Source: Bacteroidota bacterium (lineage in GTDB: Bacteria; Bacteroidota; Ignavibacteria; Kryptoniales; JAKASW01). From it: 64,000 nucleotides of DNA. The first letter of the stretch is position 1; each line of letters begins with the position of its first letter. The stretch lies in assembly GCA_021812985.1 (NCBI GenBank), contig JAKAMG010000010.1, positions 31,954 to 95,953 on the forward strand, given 5' to 3'. Below the pieces are notes generated by a model. The model was not told the DNA's origin and did not search any database. It saw only the letters and a list, made by a program, of their open reading frames with translations. A program made the translations under genes and the position numbers. Shown one piece after another: positions 9,312-17,187 of this stretch.

Positions 9312-10127
9312 TCAGACCGGCCCTTTGTGCTCTCGGGATGCGACTCGCGCTCCCACATGCGTCGGGGCGGTTTCAGAAGTCACTGTGAGTACTGAGAAAG
9401 GCCTGAAACCTACCCTGTATTTGAAACCGGACAACGTGTCGTGCTCTCTGTCTTCCATCATCAGATAGTTAATGTAGTCAATCCCGTTCTTCATCCCATG
9501 CCGGACAGACGCAGCGACGAGGCCGTTCATGACGCCCGTATTCAAGTATTCCTTATGCCCGAGTATCCGGTTCACAAAGGCGAAATTGCCACAGACATAC
9601 ATCTCAACATAGGCGACAAGCTTATGGCCGACGAACCCGCCGATGTGCAGGATACCGTACGTCGACCTCTCCGCCGGATCCACGCGCTCGGGATAATTTC
9701 TGTAACCTGCAGTCATTCGGTGTCCCTGCCTTGTCTCCGACGACCGATTGATCTCGTAAATGTCATCAAGTCTTTCGTTCCAATCGAATTCCCTGAAAAC
9801 AACGCCCGATCTCTCGGCCTTCCTTATCATGTTTCTTGTCTTTGGACCTACGTCATCGAGATACTGTTCGTAGTTCGATGGGACCCTTATGATGGCCGCT
9901 TCTCGCAAGTGGACTTGCGTCCCATCGACTGATACAGTCCCGGCGAATGTGTCGTCGAGATAACCTCGAAGAAGTGACGCCTGCGCGGGATTGCCGCAAA
10001 CCGGCGACACAACGCGCCCCGTTCGGATATTTTCCGAGTGGAGGACGGCATAGCGTCCTTCATATTTTCTTCTCAACAGGAATCTTGAAATGCCCTTCGG
10101 GGCCAGTTTCCTGATCAGCTTCTTCAA
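9312..10127 (-). CDS. GNAT / FemAB-like acyltransferase
   Basis: A protein of about 271 residues whose middle (VGPKTRNMIRKAERSGVVFREF, then a long gap to NRILGHKEYLNTGVMNGL) matches the GNAT/FemAB-like fold used to attach amino acids or acyl groups. I start at TTG 10127, which has AAAGGAAG 4 bases upstream and gives a basic N-terminus MKKLIRKLAPKG. The frame runs on to 10205, but that extension has no ribosome site. Neighbours are a methyltransferase downstream and a divergent radical SAM gene, suggesting a small modification locus. Substrate unknown. Confidence 0.7.
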   Translation of the reverse strand: MKKLIRKLAPKGISRFLLRRKYEGRYAVLHSENIRTGRVVSPVCGNPAQASLLRGYLDDTFAGTVSVDGTQVHLREAAIIRVPSNYEQYLDDVGPKTRNMIRKAERSGVVFREFDWNERLDDIYEINRSSETRQGHRMTAGYRNYPERVDPAERSTYGILHIGGFVGHKLVAYVEMYVCGNFAFVNRILGHKEYLNTGVMNGLVAASVRHGMKNGIDYINYLMMEDREHDTLSGFKYRVGFRPFSVLTVTSETAPTHVGARVASREHKGPV

Positions 10128-10241
10128 AAGACTTCCTTTCCTAGCCAGAGAGAATTCATTCGGACAGGGCTGAAAAAATATAACAGCGCGTAAAAAGATT
10201 AACAATCGGTTAGTGATTCGCGGTCAACATGCCTCGCAGGC

Positions 10242-10283
10242 TTGACTTTTCCTGACCACGTTAGTAAACTCACTTAAGTTTAC
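10242..10283 (+). promoter_or_regulatory. Sigma70-like promoter with overlapping inverted repeat (candidate operator)
   Basis: TTGACT (10242-10247), a 17-base spacer and TAAACT (10265-10270) make a plausible promoter for the radical SAM gene. The perfect inverted repeat GTAAACT-N6-AGTTTAC (10264-10283) covers the -10 box and start site, the usual place for a repressor. The leader to the ATG at 10434 would be about 155 bases and contains a small hairpin CAGGCG-CGG-CGCCTG near 10370. Confidence 0.5.
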
Positions 10284-10433
10284 CGAATATACTTCGGCTT
10301 ACATATATACACGGTTTCAGATCGGGGATTCAACAGCACTTTTTCCATATAAATGTGGAGGCAGCAGGCGCGGCGCCTGACTCCGCCGGTGTCCTTTTCG
10401 GTTACGCGTCGAATCATTCGAAAGGAGATAAAT

Positions 10434-11720
10434 ATGGAAAAACCGATTGTCGACCAGAGCGAGCTCTACCGACTGCCATGGACTATGTCTGACAACGGCA
10501 TAACGTGGCTCGAGCCGACGGCGCAGTGCAATCTAAACTGCTACGGCTGCTACAGGAAGAATGTGAAGAATTCACATAAATCGCTCGAAGATGTAAAGCA
10601 TGAGCTCGACTTCTTCCAGTCAATGAGGAAGACGGATTGCATCTCCATCGCCGGAGGCGATCCACTTCTCTACCCGGATATAGTCCCTCTGGTTGCGGAC
10701 ATAAAGCGCCGCGGCCTGAAACCGATAATCAACACAAACGGCATAGCCCTCACGAAGGAGCTCCTTCATGAACTCAAGAAAGCGGGAGTCTTCGGCTTCA
10801 CTTTTCATATCGACAGCAAGCAAGGAAGAGGAAGAGAGAAGGAGTGGCTCGGCAAGAACGAGCTCGAGCTGAACGAGCTGAGACTTCATTACGCGGAGAT
10901 GCTCGCCGCCGAGGGAGGGATAGCCTGCTCCTTCAATTCCACCGTTTATGAAGACACTCTTCAGTACGTGCCGGAACTCGTTTCGTGGGCACAGAAGCAC
11001 ATCGACATAGTCCACACGATGGTCTTTATCCTTTTCAGGTACATTACCCCCGACACGCCGTTCGACTACTATGCCGGCGACAAACGCGTGGTCATGGAAG
11101 ATATCCATTATCACTCGGAACGAAGCGAGGTCACAGACTTGATGGCACCGGATGTCGTCTCGAAGATTCGCGACAAGTATCCCGACTTCCGCCCCGCGGC
11201 TTACCTGAACGGAACACACAGGCCGGACCACTTCAAATGGCTTCTTACGGAAAGGGTCGGAACAAGGGACACGATTTTCGGTTACGCGGGAAATAAGTTT
11301 CTTGAACTAGTCATGACGCTGTACCACTACAAGCACGACAGGTACATATCGTACGCATCGCCCAAGACGCTCGGCCTTGGAAGGACGACGATGCTTGCAG
11401 CGTGGGGAGTCGATAAGGGCATCAGGAAAGCGCTCGGGCGCTACATGAAATACTTGGCTTTGAACCCGATCCGGATTTTCAGGAAGGTGTACATGCAGTC
11501 CATCATGATTATTCAGCCTGTAGACTTGATGCCGAACGGAGACCAAAGCATGTGTGACGGCTGCCCGGACATAACTTACTGGAAAGATGAGAATGGGCGC
11601 GAGCAGCTGGTCTGGTCGTGCAGACTCGAGGAGCTTATGAAGTACGGCGATTTCCTCAGGATGGTGCCAAAGAAGGAAATGGAGGTCGAAGAAGAGAAGG
11701 AGAAGGTGCTCGTCAAATAG
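10434..11720 (+). CDS. Radical SAM protein with C-terminal cysteine motif
   Basis: A 428-residue radical SAM enzyme. The SAM cluster motif CX3CX2C is C32, C36 and C39 (QCNLNCYGCY), followed by ISIAGGDPLLYPDI, the usual GGE-like motif in a GGD variant. The end carries CDGCPD (about 374-377) and another Cys near 396, which could bind an auxiliary Fe-S cluster. A charged tail rich in Glu and Lys closes the protein. The ATG at 10434 follows AAAGGAG at good spacing; the longer frame from 10353 is not needed. I cannot name the substrate. A strong terminator follows. Confidence 0.88.
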   Translation: MEKPIVDQSELYRLPWTMSDNGITWLEPTAQCNLNCYGCYRKNVKNSHKSLEDVKHELDFFQSMRKTDCISIAGGDPLLYPDIVPLVADIKRRGLKPIINTNGIALTKELLHELKKAGVFGFTFHIDSKQGRGREKEWLGKNELELNELRLHYAEMLAAEGGIACSFNSTVYEDTLQYVPELVSWAQKHIDIVHTMVFILFRYITPDTPFDYYAGDKRVVMEDIHYHSERSEVTDLMAPDVVSKIRDKYPDFRPAAYLNGTHRPDHFKWLLTERVGTRDTIFGYAGNKFLELVMTLYHYKHDRYISYASPKTLGLGRTTMLAAWGVDKGIRKALGRYMKYLALNPIRIFRKVYMQSIMIIQPVDLMPNGDQSMCDGCPDITYWKDENGREQLVWSCRLEELMKYGDFLRMVPKKEMEVEEEKEKVLVK

Positions 11721-11740
11721 GGGTAGCTGTGCGATGGGCG

Positions 11741-11775
11741 GGGGAGCGCCGGACAGAGGGTGCTCCCCTTTTTTT
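11741..11775 (+). terminator. Rho-independent terminator after radical SAM gene
   Basis: GGGGAGC (11741-11747) pairs with GCTCCCC (11762-11768), and a run of seven T residues follows. It starts 20 bases after the stop at 11720. Confidence 0.9.
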
Positions 11776-11978
11776 ATTTTCCCGCCAGCGTTGTCCTAAG
11801 GAGTCTGTCTGCATCGTAATTGGGGCTCCAGGTCTGTCTTGAAACACATAGGCACATAAGAACCATATAACCATCGACTCTAAATGGCCGATGAACGACA
11901 CAACGGCAGACGATCGCGTGCATTTCTCCCTGCCATCATCATTCCTCGAGTTAGTGCGGTCAAGGACTGGAGGGCACG

Positions 11979-12566
11979 TCAGGCGACCCCGCCTCCATAG
12001 ACGACCATCATTTGGCCAACAACATTTTCTTCGTCGAGACATAATTCCCCGGCCACGAGCTTGTAGAAATAAGCCCCGCTTGGCAGCCGTGATCCATCAA
12101 ACACCGCCTGATAGTGTCCAGGGGATTTGTCGCCGTTGTCTCCCGAAACGAACACCCCGCCAAAGGTTCCCGCAAACAAATTTGCGCCGTCCGCGCCAAG
12201 GGCATAGACATTCATGTCCGTCAGGCCGGAACTTACTGGAGCCCAACTATCACCATTGTTCGTCGAGAAGAACACTCCGCCGCCCTGACTCCCGGCAACC
12301 AGATTGGAGTCGCTCACCGCGAAAGCATTTACGTATACGTCTGTCAATCCGGAATTAACTTGAGTCCAGTCGGTGCCGTTGTTCGTGGAACGAAACACGC
12401 CGCTGTAACCTGTACCGACAAAAACGTCAGGGCCCTTCACAGCGATAGCTTTCGGATAAGAATTCGCCACCGCGGAATCTGTCGCCGTCCAATTCGCGCC
12501 GCTATCCGCGAAGAAGAACAGCATGAGTGCGGTGGCTGTAAAGATGACGCGAATCATCCGATTCAT
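11979..12566 (-). pseudogene. Frameshifted remnant of a secreted repeat protein with type IX-like sorting domain
   Basis: The frame opens with a signal peptide (MNRMIRVIFTATALMLFFF) and two BNR/Ycf48-like repeats of about 42 residues (STNNGTDWTQVNSGLTDVYV and STNNGDSWAPVSSGLTDMNV). It then jumps straight into a FlgD-like sorting domain (KSPGHYQAVFDGS, LPSGAYFYKLVAG). At the run CCCC, 12047-12050, the frame is lost. Removing one base gives the expected ending GNYVSTKKMLLAK with a stop at 12008-12010, whereas the present frame reads on to 11979. The jump at NGD from repeat to sorting domain also suggests an internal deletion. It could be a real pseudogene or a base-calling error plus a short gene. 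Confidence 0.75.
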
Positions 12567-12651
12567 GACTCTTCTCCTTTCGGAAAAGAAAGTATTTTGA
12601 AAATGGAACAGCCCTCGATAATAATCGAAAGAGGTGACCAGCCTTGAAGGG

Positions 12652-13056
12652 CTATTGATGTATGGCGACGGTGTTCGTCTGCGCGCTGTTTACGGATATG
12701 ATGATGTCTGCTGAATCTCCGTACATCTGCTGCCCTGCGAGCATCTCCGCAAGTGCGATTGGGTATCCGGTGTTGGACTGTGGAGCGCCCGTAAAATTGC
12801 GCGGCAGGTAGGCAGGCCAGGCTTCCGCCAACGCTTTCGAGTCATTCAGGTCGGCCCAATCTGCCTGAACCCTGATCGTTTGTGTAGAGCTAACGTAGAA
12901 CCGCCATATGTCCACCGCGTACTGCAGCGCAGTCCCCGCATCGCCGGCCGGAAAGTTGTCTGAATATTGTATGCTCCAGGTCGATGCCATGGTCTTTCCC
13001 AGTTGTTGTCTGAACATGAATATTGGCGGGGGACCGACCTTAGTGAAAGCATTCAC
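12652..13056 (-). pseudogene. Fragment of a secreted protein gene
   Basis: The protein-like stretch (TMASTWSIQYSDNFPA, ALQYAVDIWRFYV, IRVQADWADL, YPIALAEMLAGQQMYGDSADIIISVNS) resembles the middle of large secreted proteins that continue past this point with a Trp/Tyr-rich and often metalloprotease-like part. Here it stops soon after SADIIISVNS. The nominal start is a GTG with no ribosome site. The same frame is open upstream to a TAG just before 13080, so the coding look begins without a start codon. I read it as a gene fragment. The family memory is mine and unsearched. Confidence 0.55.
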
Positions 13057-13383
13057 GTTTCCAGGCTGGATACCTGGTGGCCCCTAACCGTCATAGCTAT
13101 CTGAAGTGCCATTGTTGCCTTCTGAACCGTTGCACTTAACGGCGCGTGGTCCCGAGCTCTCACGGATCAGTTTATCAGCTTAAAGAGAGATTGCATACCC
13201 TGCTCTCTTAAATTCGAGAGAAGATATCCACAGCTTAAAGCAAAGGCAAATCTCAGAGTATTTCACCCAAATCTCACTGCTTCATCCAACATCTCCCGGA
13301 GAATGCTTCAGTTTTTTATGATTCCCTTTTCCCATCATTCCAACATTCCCCCACAGGCCATAGCCCAGGCCTTACCACCTCGC
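13057..13383. other. Intergenic, upstream of porin; no gene seen
   Basis: On the minus strand the frame of the neighbouring fragment continues across a TAG near 13080 and stays open to about 13181, so this end may be more of the same decayed gene. The remainder up to the Pho-like repeats is C/T-rich and shows no start codon with a ribosome site. Confidence 0.4.
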
Positions 13384-13437
13384 TTCACAAATCCTTAACA
13401 TAGCTTTAACGCGCAGGTTACAGCCCGGGGGTAGATT
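13384..13437 (+). promoter_or_regulatory. Pho-box-like array and -10 element upstream of porin-pstS
   Basis: Four hexamers lie exactly 11 bp apart: TTCACA (13384), TTAACA (13395), TTAACG (13406) and GTTACA (13417). The 11-bp phasing and TTAACA core match binding sites of PhoB/PhoP response regulators. TAGATT (13432-13437) lies 9 bases beyond the last hexamer, as expected when the Pho box takes the place of the -35. The ribosome site AAGGAG and the ATG at 13465 follow. Phosphate control also fits the genes downstream. Confidence 0.65.
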
Positions 13438-13464
13438 AAGAGCAAAAAAGGAGTTACATACCTC

Positions 13465-14502
13465 ATGCGACGAACTTACGCCTTTGCGGCTCTTCTGCTT
13501 TTTGCGGGAGTGTCTTTCGGGCAAAACCTCCCGAAATTTTCTGGACTGTTTTTCGGCGACTACTATTACGTTTTGGGACACGACGCGGCAAACACGTCGG
13601 TCAACCCTACCTCTATCTACTCAACGACCGGTGCATTGACCAAGGACATGCAGGCGTTCGATTACAGGCGTATCTATCTAACCGCCGCTTACGACTTCGC
13701 TCAGGATTTCACAGCTCAGTTCCGGTTTGAGTCGGACCCGAGCGCCTCGAGCCTTCCAAACGGCAAGCTCTCTTCAATGATCAAGGACGCCTTCATCAAC
13801 TGGAAGAACGTCACGGACGGCGGGAACATCATAATCGGTTTACAGGGCACACCCCAGATCAACATGGCCGAGGGAATATTCGGATACAGACCGGTCGAGA
13901 AGACAATCGAGGACCTTCACGGGATTTCACAGTCCAGGGATATGGGGGTGTCCTACAACCAGAAGTTCTCAGATTCGTTTACCGCAGGACTTCTCATTGG
14001 GAATAACAGCGGCAACAGCATACAGACTGCAAATGGGAGATACAAGGCGGCCTATCTTTATCTGCAGTACAACCCAATGAAGGAGCTTACGGTACTTCTC
14101 AACGGCCAGTATAATGGCACGGGTCCCCATGGGTACAACAGAGTTGGGGACATCATCGTCAACTACGCAAACAGCTCATTCAGTCTGGGCGCGCAATATT
14201 TCTTGAACGGCATAACCGCAGCCGGCGGATCCACACTTGAGCGGAACGGCCTCAGTCTGAACGGATGGGTCTCGCTTGTCGATAACCTTCGCCTCTTCGC
14301 CAGATATGATAATTACACACCGAACGCGAATACAAAGAACACCACGTTCGCGAACAGCAATCAGAACCTCATAATCGGCGGGCTGGACTGGAGTGTCAGA
14401 AAGAACGTTCACTTCATGCCAAATGTTGAGTATGTATCATACGGCATGTCCGGATCTAATCCGGATGTCGTCGCCAAAGCGACTTTCTTCATAAGCTTCT
14501 AA
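13465..14502 (+). CDS. Outer-membrane beta-barrel porin, probably phosphate-related
   Basis: A protein of 345 residues with a signal peptide cut near FGQ (about 1-19). It has alternating aromatic and polar strands with periplasmic turns (YDFAQDFTAQFRFESD, LFARYDNYTPNA) and ends in Phe (ATFFISF), the outer-membrane insertion signal. It resembles phosphate-selective or general porins of this group, though I cannot assign a family from motifs. It precedes pstS by 68 bases and sits behind the Pho-like repeats, which suggests a role in phosphate or oxyanion uptake under starvation. Confidence 0.8.
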   Translation: MRRTYAFAALLLFAGVSFGQNLPKFSGLFFGDYYYVLGHDAANTSVNPTSIYSTTGALTKDMQAFDYRRIYLTAAYDFAQDFTAQFRFESDPSASSLPNGKLSSMIKDAFINWKNVTDGGNIIIGLQGTPQINMAEGIFGYRPVEKTIEDLHGISQSRDMGVSYNQKFSDSFTAGLLIGNNSGNSIQTANGRYKAAYLYLQYNPMKELTVLLNGQYNGTGPHGYNRVGDIIVNYANSSFSLGAQYFLNGITAAGGSTLERNGLSLNGWVSLVDNLRLFARYDNYTPNANTKNTTFANSNQNLIIGGLDWSVRKNVHFMPNVEYVSYGMSGSNPDVVAKATFFISF

Positions 14503-14570
14503 CGGAAAAAGATATCGTGTCAAAAGAGTTATACTTAAACGAATTATACAAAACTAAGAGGAGCACTGAG

Positions 14571-15614
14571 ATGCTTAAAAAAGTTCTTATAGCCGTGGCT
14601 GCCGTTCTAGTGTCCACCGTCATGGTGAGCGCGCAGACGCTGATCAACGGCGCGGGTTCAACCTTCATCTATCCGATGTTTTCAAAGTGGTCTGATGAGT
14701 ACCATAAGATGCATCCGGAAGTGGAGTTCAACTACCAGGCCATCGGTTCGGGCGGCGGAATCAACCAGCTCACTGCCGGCACGGTGGAGATTGGCGCAAG
14801 CGATGCCCCGCTGAACGACGAGCAGATAGCGGCTTGTGAGAAGGCGCATGGCCCCGTCGTCCACCTCCCGGAAGCCATGGGAGCAGTCGCAGTTTCTTAT
14901 CACATACCCGGCTACAATGGCATACTCAAGTTCACGGGCCCCGTGATCGCAGACATCTTCCTCGGCAAGATAAAGACCTGGGATGATCCTGCCATAAAGT
15001 CACTTAACCCCGGCGCGAATCTCCCCCACAGGCCGATCATCGTGGTACACCGTTCTGATGGCAGCGGCGACACCTATATCTTCGTCGATTATCTCTGCAA
15101 GGTTTCAAAGGAGTGGAACGACAAGGTCGGCAAAGGAACGAGCGTCAACTGGCCCATCGGCCTCGGCGCGAAGGGAAACCAGGGAGTGACCGGCCAGCTC
15201 GAGCAGATACCTTACTCGATAGGATACGTTACGCTCATCTACGCCCTTCAGAACAATGTTCCTTTCGGTTCGATACAGAACAAGGCTGGTGAGTTCATTC
15301 ATCCGACCATACAAAGTGTGAGTGAAGCAGCGGCCAACGCGGCGAAGATCGTCCCGAAGGACCTCAGGTTCTCGATAACTGACGCTCCCGGCAAGACTTC
15401 CTATCCCATCTCCAGCGCCACCTGGCTCATCGTTTATGTCAATCAGACGAACTACCAGGTTGCCAAGGAGACAGTGAAGTTCCTCCACTGGGTCCTTACT
15501 AAGGGACAAGAGATGGAGCCCGCTCTGGACTACGCCCCCATACCCAAGCCGATCCAGAAGATGGAATTGAACCTTTTGAAGAAGGTTAATTACAAGGGAA
15601 AGAGCCTACTCTAA
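14571..15614 (+). CDS. pstS: Phosphate ABC transporter substrate-binding protein PstS (copy 1)
   Basis: A periplasmic phosphate-binding protein of 347 residues. The signal peptide runs to about 22 (VMVSAQ). PstS signatures follow: INGAGSTFIYPMFSKW, YQAIGSGGGI, GASDAPL, then VVHRSDGSGDTYIF, which supplies Ser/Arg/Asp/Gly contacts to phosphate, and SYPISSATW near the C-terminus. I start at 14571, where GAGGAG lies 8 bases upstream; the frame extends to 14517 without a ribosome site. It is probably co-transcribed with the porin, and a terminator follows. No pstC, pstA or pstB is in the window. Confidence 0.95.
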   Translation: MLKKVLIAVAAVLVSTVMVSAQTLINGAGSTFIYPMFSKWSDEYHKMHPEVEFNYQAIGSGGGINQLTAGTVEIGASDAPLNDEQIAACEKAHGPVVHLPEAMGAVAVSYHIPGYNGILKFTGPVIADIFLGKIKTWDDPAIKSLNPGANLPHRPIIVVHRSDGSGDTYIFVDYLCKVSKEWNDKVGKGTSVNWPIGLGAKGNQGVTGQLEQIPYSIGYVTLIYALQNNVPFGSIQNKAGEFIHPTIQSVSEAAANAAKIVPKDLRFSITDAPGKTSYPISSATWLIVYVNQTNYQVAKETVKFLHWVLTKGQEMEPALDYAPIPKPIQKMELNLLKKVNYKGKSLL

Positions 15615-15645
15615 GACGACGTTTCACATTTCGGGGCAAGAGGAT

Positions 15646-15687
15646 GCGGGGCTCGCGGCCTAAAAACTGCGGCCCCGCTGTTTTTTT
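15646..15687 (+). terminator. Rho-independent terminator after pstS copy 1
   Basis: GCGGGGC (15646-15652) pairs with GCCCCGC (15672-15678), with further pairing inside, and a run of seven T residues begins at 15681. It separates the two pstS genes into different transcripts. Confidence 0.9.
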
Positions 15688-15852
15688 CGGCGGGCCGGCA
15701 ACACCGAAATATTTCCGTTTATCCGCCAGAGCACCATTCATGCTTGCATTCCATCAAAGGACACAGACTAAACCCTCGGCGATTCCCATCCGTCGCAGCC
15801 TTTCCCTCGTCATCCGGATATCGGCGTGAGGAGTCGTCCTCTTACCCAGCAT

Positions 15853-15902
15853 TTCGCGAAAGCTTAACGTCAGCTTGATGCAGGTTTCACCGGTCGTTGC
15901 TA
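15853..15902 (+). promoter_or_regulatory. 11-bp-phased TT repeats upstream of second pstS (possible Pho box)
   Basis: Five hexamers start with TT at exact 11-bp steps: TTCGCG (15853), TTAACG (15864), TTGATG (15875), TTCACC (15886) and TTGCTA (15897). Only TTAACG and TTCACC fit the TTNACN core well, so this is weaker than the array at 13384. A poor -10 (CATAAG, 15917) follows 14 bases later. The rest of the intergenic space (15690-15852 and 15923-15989) shows no gene. Confidence 0.4.
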
Positions 15903-15989
15903 ACTTCATGGTGAGCATAAGGGCAATGTGCGCGCGATTTCCATATTGCACTCTTTAACAACTCATAAAACAATTAGGGAGAAAAGACG

Positions 15990-17036
15990 ATGCTGAATCG
16001 TATTGCAACAGTAAGCGTCGCCGTCATTCTGTCTGTGATGGGTGCTAGCGGACAGACCCTGCTGAACGGTGCTGGAGCAACCTTCCCGTATCCGCTGATT
16101 TCAAAGTGGTCGGACGAATACCATAAGAAGGAACCGACCGTTCGCGTCAACTACCAGGCCATCGGAAGCGGTGGCGGCATAAGGCAGCTTGTCTCTGGAA
16201 CTGTGGACTTCGGGGCAAGTGATGCCCCGATGACAGAGGAACAACTTGAAGACGCGAGAAGGGCGCATGGCGAAGTCCTGCACATACCGGAAACGCTGGG
16301 GGCGGTCGTCGTTGTCTACAACGTTCCTGGTGTGACGCAGAAATTGAGACTCGACGGGTCTGCGATCGCCGACATCTTCCTCGGCAAAGTTACAACTTGG
16401 GATGACGCAAGAATTAAAGCGCTCAACCCGGATATTAAATTGCCGAACACGAGAATCCTTGTCGTCCATAGGGCAGACGGGAGCGGAACGACCTACATAT
16501 TTGCTGACTACCTTTCCAAGAACAACAGCGAATGGAAGGAGAAGGTTGGCAGATCCACCAGTCTCAACTGGCCCGTCGGCATAGGGGGAAAAGGGAATGA
16601 TGGTGTTTCCAGTCAGGTGTCGCGCTCACCCGGCGCTGTCGGTTACGTGGAGCTTGTTTACGCGCTACAGAACGACATAGCCTTCGCGGACGTCAGGAAC
16701 GCAGCGGGCGAATTTGTCCGCCCCTCGATTCCGGGAGTCACGGCGGCACTTGCCAACGCGTCGAGAACCCTCCCGGAAGATTTGAGGTTTTCAATAACCA
16801 ACGCGCCTGGCAAGGAGTCCTACCCAATCTCAAGCGCGACTTGGTTCCTCGTTTACAAGGAGCAGTCAAACCTGGAACGCGCCAAAGCGCTGCTGGAATT
16901 CATCCGATGGGCAGTGACGGACGGACAGAAGTATTCTGCCTCTCTCGGCTACGCTCCCCTCCCTCAACAGATCCAGAAGCTCAACATTGAGAAGCTGAAG
17001 TCCGTCATGTGCAATGGAAGAGTGATTTTGAATTGA
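15990..17036 (+). CDS. pstS: Phosphate-binding protein PstS (copy 2)
   Basis: A second PstS of 348 residues, clearly a paralogue of the upstream copy (shared NGAGATFPYPLISKWSDEYH, YQAIGSGGGIRQL, GASDAPM, VVHRADGSGTTYIFADYL, SYPISSATWF). The signal peptide ends near ASGQ. The ribosome site GGGAGAAAAG is just before the ATG. It differs from copy 1 in the binding loop (GSGTT instead of GSGDT) and is transcribed separately. The two copies may serve different phosphate ranges; that is inference. A weak hairpin lies between it and the convergent NtrC gene. Confidence 0.95.
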   Translation: MLNRIATVSVAVILSVMGASGQTLLNGAGATFPYPLISKWSDEYHKKEPTVRVNYQAIGSGGGIRQLVSGTVDFGASDAPMTEEQLEDARRAHGEVLHIPETLGAVVVVYNVPGVTQKLRLDGSAIADIFLGKVTTWDDARIKALNPDIKLPNTRILVVHRADGSGTTYIFADYLSKNNSEWKEKVGRSTSLNWPVGIGGKGNDGVSSQVSRSPGAVGYVELVYALQNDIAFADVRNAAGEFVRPSIPGVTAALANASRTLPEDLRFSITNAPGKESYPISSATWFLVYKEQSNLERAKALLEFIRWAVTDGQKYSASLGYAPLPQQIQKLNIEKLKSVMCNGRVILN

Positions 17037-17136
17037 ACGCTCAGCTGAAGGACAATATGTTTGTCACGTCCGTACGTCTAACGTACAGGTATTCGATGAG
17101 TGATATGAGTGCCGGATGAATTTCAGAGGAGCGCTC

Positions 17137-17164
17137 CCCCGTCCTCTGTTTTAGAGGCGGCGGG
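17137..17164. terminator. Hairpin between convergent pstS and ntrC-like gene
   Basis: CCTCT (17143-17147) and AGAGG (17153-17157) pair, extended imperfectly by CCCC(G) and CGGG outside. It sits between two convergent genes but lacks a T-run on either strand, so its terminator role is uncertain. Confidence 0.35.
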
Positions 17165-17187
17165 AACGCCATGATCGTGCAAGACGC

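Noticed and set aside
11713..12042. Minus-strand open frame of about 110 codons
   Set aside because: It runs through the radical SAM terminator and the broken sorting-domain gene; no ribosome site and no family pattern.
13080..13200. Possible group II intron or other ribozyme remnant near the broken gene
   Set aside because: Only vague base patterns; no domain V hairpin or reverse transcriptase could be seen.
15754..15951. Minus-strand frame of about 65 codons
   Set aside because: No ribosome site, no family look, and it covers the phased repeats upstream of pstS.
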